Below are positions 55,453 to 64,000 of a stretch of 64,000 bases of DNA, piece by piece. A program made the position numbers and the translations under genes. The number at the start of each line of letters is the position of its first letter. Positions within the stretch are counted from its first letter, which is position 1. Source of the DNA: an uncultured Lutibacter sp. (GTDB taxonomy: Bacteria > Bacteroidota > Bacteroidia > Flavobacteriales > Flavobacteriaceae); NCBI RefSeq assembly GCF_947495725.1, contig NZ_CANLZZ010000002.1:496001-560000 (forward strand), read 5' to 3'. The notes beneath the pieces are model-generated. The model had not been told where the DNA came from. It did no database searches and worked only from the letters and a program-made list of their open reading frames with translations.

Positions 55453-57626
55453 TGAAGAAATTAATAGTATCAATATTTTTTGTAATTGGATTAGTAGGTT
55501 GTGATTCTGAAAAAAACTCAAATAAAGAAATCAGTTTAAAAGAGTCAAAAATAGAAAACAAAGTCCAAGAGTTGATTAGTCAAATGACTTTGGATGAGAA
55601 AATTGCTGAAATGATGCAAGATGCTCCTGCTAATGAACGCTTAGGAATTCCATATATGAAGTATGGAGAGGCATTACATGGGTTATGGCTTGTTCTTGAT
55701 TATTATGGTAATACAACTGTTTATCCTCAGGCTATTGCTGCTGCCTCTACTTGGGAACCCGAACTCGTTAAAAAAATGGCTTCACAAACGGCAATAGAAG
55801 CACGTGCTTTAGGAGTTACACATTGTTATTCGCCAAATTTAGATGTAATTTCTGGAGATCCAAGATATGGGCGTGTAGAAGAATCTTATGGAGAAGACCC
55901 TTATTTAGTGTCTAGAATGGGTGTTGCATTTATTCAAGGTTTACAAGGTATGGGTGACCAACAATATGATGAGAACCATGTAATGGCTACAGCTAAGCAT
56001 TTTATAGGATATCCTGAAAACAGACGTGGAATTAACGGTGGTTTTAGTGATATGTCTGAACGTCGTTTAAGAGAAATTTATTTACCGCCTTTTGAAGCTG
56101 CTGTAAAGGAAGCAAAGATAGGTTCAATTATGCCAGGGCATCAAGATTATAATGGGGTTCCAAATCATATGAATACGTGGTTGCTAAAGGATATTTTAAG
56201 AGATGAACTTGGTTTTGATGGATTTATTGTATCCGATAACAATGATGTTGGTCGTTTGCAAACGATGCATTTTATAACTGAAACTAGAACAGAAGCAGCC
56301 ATTTTAGGTTTAAAAGCAGGTGTTGATATGGATTTAGTAATAGGAAAGAATGAGAGCCTAGCAGCTTATCATACCAAAGTGTTGAAAGATACGATAACGA
56401 AGAATCCTAAATTGATGACCTATATTGATAAAGCAACATCTCGTATTTTAACCGCAAAATATAAACTAGGTTTATTTGATTCAGAACCTAAAGAAATTGA
56501 CCCGAAAACTGTAAATGCGGGTAAAAAAGAACACCAAGAATTTGCTTACGAAATGGCTAAAAAAGCTATTATTTTACTTAAAAATGAAGGAAATTTATTG
56601 CCTTTAGATATGTCTAAAATAAACTCATTAGCAGTTATAGGACCGAATGCACACGAAAATAGGCCTGCAAAAGGAACTTATTCTTTATTAGGTGGTTATT
56701 CTGGTTTGCCTCCATTTTATGTTTCTGCTTTAGATGGTATTAAAGCGAAAGTTGGTAACAATGTAAAAATCAATTATGCAAAAGGTTGCGATTTATTAAG
56801 CAATTCTAAAGCTGGTTTTCCTGCAGCAATTTCAGCAGCCAAAAAATCGGATGCTGTAATTCTAGTAATTGGTGGCTCTAGAAGAACTGGAGGTGAAGGT
56901 GCGGATAGAGACAATTTAGATTTATACGGAGTTCAAAAAGAATTGGTAGAAGCAATGCACAAAACAGGTAAACCTGTTGTGGCTGTTTTAATTAATGGTA
57001 GAGCATTGTCAATTAATTATGTAGCAGAAAACATTCCATCAATTTTAGAAACTTGGTATTTAGGAATGCATTCTGGAGATGCTATTGCAGATGCTATTTT
57101 TGGTGATGTAAATCCTGGAGGAAAATTAACTGTTTCTTTTCCAAGATCTGTGGGGCAAGTTCCTGTAACTTATCTAGAAAGACCGGATTTTATTGGCTCT
57201 GGAAAAGGATTGTATAAAGACAGTGATAAAACACCATTGTTTCCATTCGGTTATGGTTTAAGTTATACAACATTCAAATACGGAACACCAAAACTAGAAA
57301 GTTCAACTATTAATATTGATGGTTCTACCTCAGTTTCAGTTGAAGTTACAAACACAGGAAACAGAGTTGGAGATGAAGTAGTACAAATGTATGTTAGAGA
57401 CGATATTGCTTCTGTGGGTCGTTATAATAAAATGCTTAAAGGCTTTGAGCGAATTACTTTAAAACCGGGAGAAACAAAAACGGTAACCTTTAAATTAGGT
57501 TTTGATGAGTTAAATATCTTAAATCAAGAAATGAAAAAGGTGGTTGAACCTGGAACGTTTACTATTTCTGTAGGGACTTCTTCTGTAGATAAAGAATTGC
57601 ATAAAACAACTTTAAAGGTAATCTAA
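55452..57626 (+). CDS. GH3 beta-glycosidase, lipoprotein (second copy)
   Basis: The 724-residue enzyme has a lipoprotein signal (lipobox VGC) and the GH3 core with EALHGLW, YSPNLDV...DPRYGRVEESYGEDPYL, AKHFIGYPENRRGINGGFS, the nucleophile IVSDNNDVG (Asp262) and the fibronectin III-like tail (EVVQMYVRDDIAS). It differs clearly from the GH3 at 32587 in sequence, which suggests a distinct linkage or sugar. It is translationally coupled to the NCS1 permease, an odd pairing that implies a shared substrate. Confidence 0.92.
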   Translation: MKKLIVSIFFVIGLVGCDSEKNSNKEISLKESKIENKVQELISQMTLDEKIAEMMQDAPANERLGIPYMKYGEALHGLWLVLDYYGNTTVYPQAIAAASTWEPELVKKMASQTAIEARALGVTHCYSPNLDVISGDPRYGRVEESYGEDPYLVSRMGVAFIQGLQGMGDQQYDENHVMATAKHFIGYPENRRGINGGFSDMSERRLREIYLPPFEAAVKEAKIGSIMPGHQDYNGVPNHMNTWLLKDILRDELGFDGFIVSDNNDVGRLQTMHFITETRTEAAILGLKAGVDMDLVIGKNESLAAYHTKVLKDTITKNPKLMTYIDKATSRILTAKYKLGLFDSEPKEIDPKTVNAGKKEHQEFAYEMAKKAIILLKNEGNLLPLDMSKINSLAVIGPNAHENRPAKGTYSLLGGYSGLPPFYVSALDGIKAKVGNNVKINYAKGCDLLSNSKAGFPAAISAAKKSDAVILVIGGSRRTGGEGADRDNLDLYGVQKELVEAMHKTGKPVVAVLINGRALSINYVAENIPSILETWYLGMHSGDAIADAIFGDVNPGGKLTVSFPRSVGQVPVTYLERPDFIGSGKGLYKDSDKTPLFPFGYGLSYTTFKYGTPKLESSTINIDGSTSVSVEVTNTGNRVGDEVVQMYVRDDIASVGRYNKMLKGFERITLKPGETKTVTFKLGFDELNILNQEMKKVVEPGTFTISVGTSSVDKELHKTTLKVI

Positions 57627-57651
57627 AAATCCAAATAATAAAATAATATAC

Positions 57652-57686
57652 AAACCTCATAAAGAACATTCTTTATGAGGTTTTTT
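57652..57686 (+). terminator. Terminator of the permease-GH3 operon
   Basis: AAACCTCATAAAGAA and TTCTTTATGAGGTTT form a perfect 15-bp stem around CA, followed by TTT. Confidence 0.92.
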
Positions 57687-57707
57687 ATTCTAGAAGGCTT
57701 TTTAAAT

Positions 57708-57755
57708 TAGCAGGTAGTTACAGGATAGTTTATATAATTACAATGTGTAATTTTA
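57708..57755 (+). promoter_or_regulatory. PUL motif 5 (one-base insertion) and -7 box
   Basis: TAGCAGGTAGTTACAGGATA (57708-57727) matches the motif with an inserted T. After exactly 20 nt comes TAATTTTA (57748-57755). The GH106 gene starts 22 bp later. Confidence 0.7.
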
Positions 57756-57777
57756 AATTTAATTAACCTTTCCCAGT

Positions 57778-60700
57778 ATGAAATCTTTATATTATTTATT
57801 TGGCTTTGCATTTATAAGTTTTCTTCTACTAAGTTGTAGTAATTCTATTAAGATAAATAGAGAATCTGAATTAAAGGAATTATCTCAAAGCTTTAAATCT
57901 CCTTCAATAAAATATAGGCCTGAAACTTGGTTTCACTTAAACGGGAATAATATTAGTAAAGAAGGTTTAACACTAGATTTAGAAGCTATTAAAGAAGCTG
58001 GTTTACAAGGTATTCATTTATTTAATAAATCGGGGCGACCATATCCAAATGTAAAACCAATTAAAATTTTATCTTCAGAGTGGGAAGATATGATTCGCCA
58101 TGCTGCCGATGAGTGTAAAAGATTAGGATTAAAATTCACCATGCAAAATTGCCCTGGTTGGTCAATGACTGGTGGTCCTTGGGTGCCCGCTGAAGAAGCA
58201 CAAAGAGAAATTGTAGAAACGGTTTACAGAGTAAAAGGAGGAAGTACTTTTAGTGAAATAATAAAATTAGATTCTTTATATAAAACACCAAATTATGATT
58301 ATAAAGATGTACAAATAGTGGCGTTTCCAACTCCAGATGGCGATGATATAGGAATACTCAACCCTACAAAAATCGAAAGTAATAACCCTGTTGTACCTTG
58401 GAAAGACATTTTCAACCCTAATTCAAAAATCACTGTTACCGCTAAAACAACGAGGCTAGATAAAAAACTTGATACATATCGAGCAAAAGGAATTGCAAAA
58501 GTAGGTGCAAAAGATACTTGGGTAAAAACAACATTTAAAAACCCAGTTACACTTAGGTCGGTTGTTTTTCCTCCATTGCGTCATATTATTATGGATTCGC
58601 AATACCCGCAAGTTGATGTAAATGTTAAAGTTGAGGCAATTGTAGGAAATAAACTTACAGAGATTACAACACTTAATATTCCTGATGGTAATTGGAACGA
58701 TAGGCAAAAAAAACTTACATTATCAATTCCTGAAACAACCTCAAAAACATTTGTATTTACTTTTGAAGGTGAACATATTATTGAACCAGAATTTATTCAT
58801 TTAACATCAAAACCACGATTACATAATCATGAGGCTAAAGCTGCCAAAGCTATGCGTCGTCTTGAAAAAGATGTGAATTACAACTATGCCGAATCCACGA
58901 TTATTCCTGCGAATAAAATTTTGAATATTTCTGATAAAATGACTTCTGAAGGAAAATTAATTTGGAATGTTCCAATAGGTGATTGGACAGTAGTACGTTT
59001 TGGTCACATAAACATGCGTTTAACTAATAAACCTGCAGTTCCTGAAGCTACAGGGTGGGAATCGAGTAAATTAGATAAAATTGCTATTGAAAATCACTTA
59101 AGAAATGGGATGATTGGTAATTTGATTAAAGACGGAGGTCCAATCGGAGATGGAAAGTTGCACGGTTTATTAATTGATAGTTGGGAAAGTCATATACCTA
59201 CTTGGACTATGAATTCTGAAGATATGTTTAAAGAATTTGAACAACGCCGAGGTTATAGTATGAAAACGTATTTGCCTGCAACAATAGGGTATATTGTTGA
59301 AAGTAAAGAGATAACCACAAAGTTTCTTCGAGATTTGCGTCAAACAATGGATGAGGTATATATCGATAATTTTTTCTCTCATTTTGCAACAGTAGCTCAT
59401 GAAATGGGCGCAGAAGTTTATACAGAAGGCGCAGGAGGAGAAGTATTACCAATAGATCCAATGCGTTATTATGGTGTAAGTGATATTCCAATGACAGAGT
59501 TTTGGTATCCAAAAGCACCATCAAATCAAAACGAATATGCCAAACCTATTTTAAATGCTGCATCAGCAACACATTTATACAATAAACCTATGTTAGCGGC
59601 TGAAGCTTGCACCCAAATAGGAGTGAAATGGAATGAGCATCCCTTTTCTGTTAAATATCTGATTGATTATAATTTTACCAAAGGAGTAAATCATTTAGTA
59701 TTTCACACGTTTTCTCATACACCACAAACAAAAGTTTATCCAGGTTCAAGTTTTGGAGGTCATATTGGTTTTCCCTTCGTAAGAGAACAAACCTGGTGGA
59801 AATACATGTCAGATTGGATTGATTATCTTTCTCGAAATCAATATATGTTGCAACAGGGCGAATATGTAGCAGATGTTCTTTGGTATTATGGAGATCATTT
59901 TGAGCGCCCACCTTTTGATCTTGATTATTTCCCAAAAGGGTATCGTTTTGACTATTTAAATGAAGAAGTATTACAAACAAAATTATCGGTAAAAGACGGT
60001 AAAATCAATGTGAAAGAAGCAGGTGATTACCGAATTATTTTACTTAGAGACTCTGATGAAATGTTGCTTTCAACCATTCAAAAATTAAAAGAATTGGTGC
60101 TTGAAGGTGCTATAATTGTTGGAGATAAGCCAACGGGATCACCGAGTTTAATGGACAATGAAAATGATTTAAAAATGCTTAAATCTATTTCAGATGAATT
60201 ATGGGGAACAGAAAGTAATGGTGTAAAAGAAGTAGGTTTAGGAAAAGTTTATTGGGGTCAAACCATTGATGAAGTTTTAAAAAGCGAAAGCATTCAGCCA
60301 GATGTATTGGTGCCTGAAAACTTGCCAATTAATTGGATTCATCGCAAAACAGCTGATGCTGATATTTATTTTGTAAGTACCACAAGTGAAAAGCCGTTAG
60401 ATGTTTCTTTGGGCTTTAGAGTTTCTGATAGGTATCCTCAATTGTGGGATGCGTTTACAGGCGAACAACAAGATCCAATGGTATGGTCTAAAGAAAACAA
60501 AAAAATCAATGTTGTAATTTCTTTTGACCCAAGCGGTAGTGCCATTGTTGTTTTTCCAAAAGGAAATAAGGAACCTTATTGTTCAAAAGTTGAATTTGAA
60601 AATGAAACCATTTTAAGTGCAGAAAATGGTTGGTATAAAATTCATTCTGATACTGATTTTCCAAGAATTTCAAAAAAAGGAAACAAAATACTGGCTTCAA

Positions 60701-61233
60701 AATCTGGAACATTTAAATTGTATAAAGAACAAGAAGTTAATTCAATAGGTATAAAAGTAAAAGAAATATCACTTCAAAATAATTGGAAAGCTTCATTTGA
60801 AACGGGATGGGATACACCAGAATCTATAGAGATACCGCAATTAAAATCGCTTACTAATTTGGACAATGAAGCTATTCAACATTATTCAGGAACTGCAACG
60901 TACACCAAAGACTTTAACTTAGAAAGTGTAGGTAAATATATGAGTATTGATTTGGGTGAGGTAGCCAATATTGCTGAAGTATGGTGCAATGGTAAAAAAG
61001 TAGCAACACGTTGGGCACCACCTTATAGGTTCGATTTAAGTGAAAACCTTTTAAAAGGTGAAAATACATTAGAAATCAAAGTAACCAATACTTGGAGAAA
61101 CCAATTGATATACGACAATACTCGATCTAAAGAAGAGAAGAAAACGTGGACCACAAATAAACCTGAAAAAGACGACACCCAACTTGACCAATCAGGTTTA
61201 ATTGGGCCAGTAGTTTTAAAAATAACAAATTAG
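57778..61233 (+). CDS. GH106 alpha-L-rhamnosidase, lipoprotein
   Basis: The 1151-residue protein has a lipoprotein signal (lipobox LLSC) and the GH106 pattern: RPETWFHLNGNNISKEGLTLDLEAIKEAGLQGIHLFN at the barrel start, MQNCPGWSMTGGPWV, a long beta-rich middle, GLLIDSWESHIPTWT, TEFWYPKAPSNQ and a C-terminal galactose-binding-like domain (TATYTKDFNLESVGKYMSIDLGEVANIAEVWCNG). It would remove terminal alpha-L-rhamnose, complementing the GH78 module. It starts an operon with the two following genes. Confidence 0.9.
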   Translation: MKSLYYLFGFAFISFLLLSCSNSIKINRESELKELSQSFKSPSIKYRPETWFHLNGNNISKEGLTLDLEAIKEAGLQGIHLFNKSGRPYPNVKPIKILSSEWEDMIRHAADECKRLGLKFTMQNCPGWSMTGGPWVPAEEAQREIVETVYRVKGGSTFSEIIKLDSLYKTPNYDYKDVQIVAFPTPDGDDIGILNPTKIESNNPVVPWKDIFNPNSKITVTAKTTRLDKKLDTYRAKGIAKVGAKDTWVKTTFKNPVTLRSVVFPPLRHIIMDSQYPQVDVNVKVEAIVGNKLTEITTLNIPDGNWNDRQKKLTLSIPETTSKTFVFTFEGEHIIEPEFIHLTSKPRLHNHEAKAAKAMRRLEKDVNYNYAESTIIPANKILNISDKMTSEGKLIWNVPIGDWTVVRFGHINMRLTNKPAVPEATGWESSKLDKIAIENHLRNGMIGNLIKDGGPIGDGKLHGLLIDSWESHIPTWTMNSEDMFKEFEQRRGYSMKTYLPATIGYIVESKEITTKFLRDLRQTMDEVYIDNFFSHFATVAHEMGAEVYTEGAGGEVLPIDPMRYYGVSDIPMTEFWYPKAPSNQNEYAKPILNAASATHLYNKPMLAAEACTQIGVKWNEHPFSVKYLIDYNFTKGVNHLVFHTFSHTPQTKVYPGSSFGGHIGFPFVREQTWWKYMSDWIDYLSRNQYMLQQGEYVADVLWYYGDHFERPPFDLDYFPKGYRFDYLNEEVLQTKLSVKDGKINVKEAGDYRIILLRDSDEMLLSTIQKLKELVLEGAIIVGDKPTGSPSLMDNENDLKMLKSISDELWGTESNGVKEVGLGKVYWGQTIDEVLKSESIQPDVLVPENLPINWIHRKTADADIYFVSTTSEKPLDVSLGFRVSDRYPQLWDAFTGEQQDPMVWSKENKKINVVISFDPSGSAIVVFPKGNKEPYCSKVEFENETILSAENGWYKIHSDTDFPRISKKGNKILASKSGTFKLYKEQEVNSIGIKVKEISLQNNWKASFETGWDTPESIEIPQLKSLTNLDNEAIQHYSGTATYTKDFNLESVGKYMSIDLGEVANIAEVWCNGKKVATRWAPPYRFDLSENLLKGENTLEIKVTNTWRNQLIYDNTRSKEEKKTWTTNKPEKDDTQLDQSGLIGPVVLKITN

Positions 61234-61261
61234 TTTTCTAAATAAAAACTTAATATTTATT

Positions 61262-63175
61262 ATGAAAAGAAGAAATTTCATACAATTATCAACATTAGCA
61301 GGAGTAGGATTATCGCTTCCTATTTCAGGCTTGTTAAATTCATGTGCTAACCATCCAGAACATTCCGTAGAATTTAAAAATTTAACGTATAATCTTTTAA
61401 AAGATTGGTGCGATGGTATGTTAAGGGTTCAAATAATAAATCCATCTAATTTAGAAGAACACGGTGCGTTAGATTGCCCATCTTGTTCGCATATTCATGG
61501 TAGATGTATGGATGCTGTTTATCCTTTTTTATATATGGCAGATGTTACTGGTGAGCAAAAATATATCGATGGGGCTATATTAGTAATGGAATGGGCAGAA
61601 AATAATGTGTCTCAAGAAAATGGTACTTGGACAGTTATACCAAACCCAAAATCTTGGAAAGGAATTACAGTATTTGGAGCAATTGCATTGGCAGAAGGTT
61701 TACATTATCACGGTCATGTTTTAAATAAAGAAACTCGTAAAGCGTGGACAAAGCGTTTAGAAAGAGCTGGACAATATATTTATAATACGTTTACAATAGA
61801 TTTTACCAATATCAATTACGGAGGAACGGCAATTTATGGCTTAAATTTAATTGGAAACGTATTGAAAAACAATGCACTTGTTGAAAAAAGTAAAGAGTTG
61901 GCAGAAGGTGTGAAATCTTATTTCACAGAAAACGAGGGGTTATTATTTGGTGAATGTAAAAAAAGCTCAAGTAAATTAAGTAAAAAAGGATTACACGGTG
62001 TAGATCTTGGTTATAATGTTGAAGAAACATTAAACAGTTTGGTTATGTATGCATTAAAAGAGAAAGATGATGAGTTATTACAAATTGTAACAAAATCGTT
62101 AAATAGCCATTTAGAGTTTATGTTACCAGATGGAGCTTGGGATAACAGTTGGGGTACTCGCCAATATAAATGGAGTTATTGGGGAAGCCGTACTTGTGAT
62201 GGTAGTCAGCCTGCTTTTGGTATGATGGCGCACATCAATCCTGCTTTTGGAACAGCCGCAGTTAAAAATACCGAATTATTAAAAGAATGTACTGCTAGCG
62301 GATTATTACATGGAGGGCCTCATTTTGAATCTCATGGTGTTAAACCTTGTGTACATCATACATTTGCACATGCAAAACCACTAGCAGCAATGTTAGATCA
62401 CTGGAATCATTTACCTGAAATTAATAAAAATACAGCATTGCCAAGAACAACAGCAGATGGAGTAAAACATTTTAAAGATTTAGATGTTTCACTTTTTGCG
62501 CGGGGTGATTGGAGAGGGACAGTTAGTGCCTATGATTCAGAGTATCATTATGAATACGATTTCCGTCAGGCAACGGGTGGAGCTTTAGGAGTGTTGTATC
62601 ATAATAAAGTAGGATTGTTATGTGCAGCAAGTATGGCCGTATATCAATTGGTTGAAAAGAACAATCAACAACCACAACCAGGTAAGGATATTGCGTTAAC
62701 ACCTAGAATTGAAACTTTTAAGAATAATGTATGGTACACTAATTTATTTGATTTAGAAGCAAGTATAAAATCTTCTGATTCTAATGGTAAAATTCAGTTA
62801 GTAACAAATACAGTTATTAAAAATGAAGCGCGTGAAGCTGTAACTGAAACGGCGTCAGATTTTGAAATTGACTATAACTGTGCTGCTGAAGAAATGAAAA
62901 TAACGGTAAAAACGGATCAGCAAATTAACGAAGCTACAGCATTTGTTCTTCCAATTGTTTCGCCAACAGGTGAAGTGGTAACTTTTAAAAATGAAAATGA
63001 AATTTCTATTCAAAAACTAGAAGGTTTGGTAACAATTAAAGCAAATGTCCCTTTAAATATAAAGGAAATACCCGGAAGCAGAACATTTAATATGGTTCCT
63101 GGAGTTGAGGCAGTGCCTATTGAAATTTTTTTCGATAAAAGTAAAGAGTTGATAATTACAGTAACTGTGAGCTAG
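61262..63175 (+). CDS. Unassigned toroid-plus-beta-sandwich protein (Tat/lipoprotein signal)
   Basis: The 637-residue protein starts KRRNFIQLSTLAG with a twin-arginine pair and then a lipobox-like LLNSC, so it is probably exported folded and anchored. An (alpha/alpha)n toroid covers about residues 35-400, with EEHGALDCPSCSHIHGRCMDAVYPFL, INYGGTAIYGLNL, WDNSWGTRQYKWSYWGSRTCDG and CVHHTFAHAKPLAAM. A beta-rich domain follows, with YHYEYDFRQATGGALGVLY. No family can be named with confidence. Its position and build resemble polysaccharide lyases; a role like the ulvan oligosaccharide dehydratase described from Formosa is an alternative. Confidence 0.7.
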   Translation: MKRRNFIQLSTLAGVGLSLPISGLLNSCANHPEHSVEFKNLTYNLLKDWCDGMLRVQIINPSNLEEHGALDCPSCSHIHGRCMDAVYPFLYMADVTGEQKYIDGAILVMEWAENNVSQENGTWTVIPNPKSWKGITVFGAIALAEGLHYHGHVLNKETRKAWTKRLERAGQYIYNTFTIDFTNINYGGTAIYGLNLIGNVLKNNALVEKSKELAEGVKSYFTENEGLLFGECKKSSSKLSKKGLHGVDLGYNVEETLNSLVMYALKEKDDELLQIVTKSLNSHLEFMLPDGAWDNSWGTRQYKWSYWGSRTCDGSQPAFGMMAHINPAFGTAAVKNTELLKECTASGLLHGGPHFESHGVKPCVHHTFAHAKPLAAMLDHWNHLPEINKNTALPRTTADGVKHFKDLDVSLFARGDWRGTVSAYDSEYHYEYDFRQATGGALGVLYHNKVGLLCAASMAVYQLVEKNNQQPQPGKDIALTPRIETFKNNVWYTNLFDLEASIKSSDSNGKIQLVTNTVIKNEAREAVTETASDFEIDYNCAAEEMKITVKTDQQINEATAFVLPIVSPTGEVVTFKNENEISIQKLEGLVTIKANVPLNIKEIPGSRTFNMVPGVEAVPIEIFFDKSKELIITVTVS

Positions 63176-63231
63176 TTTAAGTATTTAAAACGCATTAATC
63201 TAATTAATAAACAATGAATTAAAAAAATGAT

Positions 63232-64000
63232 ATGAGATTAATTGTAACGTTCTTTTTGTGTTTCTGTTCTGTAGCTTATGCTATTGAAGTAAAAGATTTA
63301 AAATGTGAGTCTAAAACAAATCCTACAGGAATTACCAAAACGCATCCAAGTTTTAGCTGGACTTTTGTTGGTGATAAAACCAGTTCTGAACAAGGAGGTT
63401 TTCGAATTATGATGGCCACAAGTATTGAAAAATTGAAGTATCCTGACATTTGGGATACAGGACCAACCAGTAATTCTGAAACAGGACCTTATCTCTACTT
63501 AGGAAAACCATTAAAGTCAGGGCAAAAGGTATATTGGCAAGTTAGTGTATGGGGTAATAATAGAGGGGTTAAACACAGTGAGCCAGCCTGGTTTGAGATG
63601 GGTGAAATTGTCAATTCAAAAAAAACATTTGAACCTCGTATTTTTGAACAAAAGGAAGGCGTTGTGCAAATATTTTTAAATCCAAAAGATAAAGGTCGAG
63701 TTTTTGAAGGTATTGGAGGCGTTAGTGCTGGAGCTTCTACTGATTTACTGTACGATTATAAAGATCCTTACCAAAGTCAAATTTTAGATATATTATTTAA
63801 ACCCAAGTTTGGAGCTGGTTTTCAGCATCTAAAAGTAGAAATGGGTGGTGGAGAAAATTCTACTTGTGGCTCTGAACCCTCGCATGCTATTTCTAGAGAA
63901 GAATTAAAAAATCCAGTGTCTAGAGGGTACGAATTTTGGCTAATGCGAGAAGCTAAAAACCGAAATAAAGACTTGATTTTGGAATACCTGCCATGGAGTT
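63232..64000 (+). CDS. GH59-type (galactocerebrosidase-like) enzyme with GH78-like N-domain, 3' end cut
   Basis: The gene runs off the window, so only 256 residues are seen. A signal peptide (FFLCFCSVAYA) precedes an Ig-like domain resembling the N-terminus of GH78 rhamnosidases (THPSFSWTF, WDTGPTSNSETG, YWQVSVWGNN). The start of a GH59-like barrel follows: GRVFEGIGGVSAGASTDLLY, YQSQILDILFKPKFGAGFQHLKVEMGGG and CGSEPSH match galactocerebrosidase-type glycosidases. A beta-galactosidase of this type with a rhamnosidase-like head is unusual. It lies 56 bp after the unassigned barrel gene and is likely in the same operon. Confidence 0.78.
   Translation, partial: MRLIVTFFLCFCSVAYAIEVKDLKCESKTNPTGITKTHPSFSWTFVGDKTSSEQGGFRIMMATSIEKLKYPDIWDTGPTSNSETGPYLYLGKPLKSGQKVYWQVSVWGNNRGVKHSEPAWFEMGEIVNSKKTFEPRIFEQKEGVVQIFLNPKDKGRVFEGIGGVSAGASTDLLYDYKDPYQSQILDILFKPKFGAGFQHLKVEMGGGENSTCGSEPSHAISREELKNPVSRGYEFWLMREAKNRNKDLILEYLPWS

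Overview
The window reads as the chromosome of a low-GC marine Flavobacteriia bacterium (Bacteroidota). Supporting signs are a type IX secretion sorting domain, TAnnTTTG-type -7 boxes, many SPII lipoproteins, HYC_CC_PP and RteC family genes, and dispersed GTCAT...ATCTCA-type palindromes common in this group. No rRNA, complete tRNA, CRISPR array or IS transposase is visible.

Region 1 (1-15209) is a metal-efflux locus on the + strand. It starts inside a TolC-like protein and continues with an RND adaptor, a Fur-family regulator, a membrane methyltransferase, a Zn/Cd/Co-type P1B ATPase, a HYC_CC_PP protein, a CusA/CzcA RND pump, a second TolC, an HMA-domain protein, a Cu(+)-type P1B ATPase, a second adaptor with a DUF3347 tail, and a small metal-binding lipoprotein. 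It ends at a clear terminator. Together these genes would move Cu/Ag and Zn/Cd/Co out of the cytoplasm and then across the envelope.

Region 2 (15210-27410) is a mosaic genomic island. It opens with about 1.5 kb without genes but rich in inverted repeats. Next come a DUF6943-like gene, a DUF2493/SLOG gene, and a 780-aa NACHT NTPase with a restriction-endonuclease-like N-terminus, which is a strong anti-phage candidate framed by 10-bp inverted repeats. A reverse-strand four-gene cassette of largely unknown function follows, then a small HTH-like gene and a tRNA 3'-end remnant. The last part is a compact integrative module: tyrosine recombinase, RteC, HTH/excisionase-like, winged-helix protein and DnaC-like ATPase. 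This module is bracketed by a 13-bp direct repeat at 22638 and 27397.

Region 3 (27473-64000) is a polysaccharide utilisation locus for a sulfated, rhamnose-rich polymer, most likely ulvan. It encodes a sulfatase-GH78 fusion, GH43, GH3, GH105, a second sulfatase and GH2. A reverse GntR regulator follows, then an L-rhamnose catabolic operon (RhaEW-like fusion, RhaI-type isomerase, rhamnulokinase, tandem class II aldolase, aldehyde dehydrogenase). Beyond it lie a secreted heparinase-fold lyase, an NCS1-type permease with a second GH3, and a GH106 / unassigned barrel protein / GH59 operon that runs off the right edge. No SusC/SusD pair lies in the window. Five transcription units of this locus share a 19-nt motif (consensus TACCACATAGTACAGGATA) lying exactly 20 nt upstream of a TAnnTTTR -7 box. 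This is a previously unassigned regulon signal and the strongest regulatory finding here. The rhamnose operon also carries a perfect 17-nt palindrome over its -7 box, a likely operator for the divergent GntR regulator.
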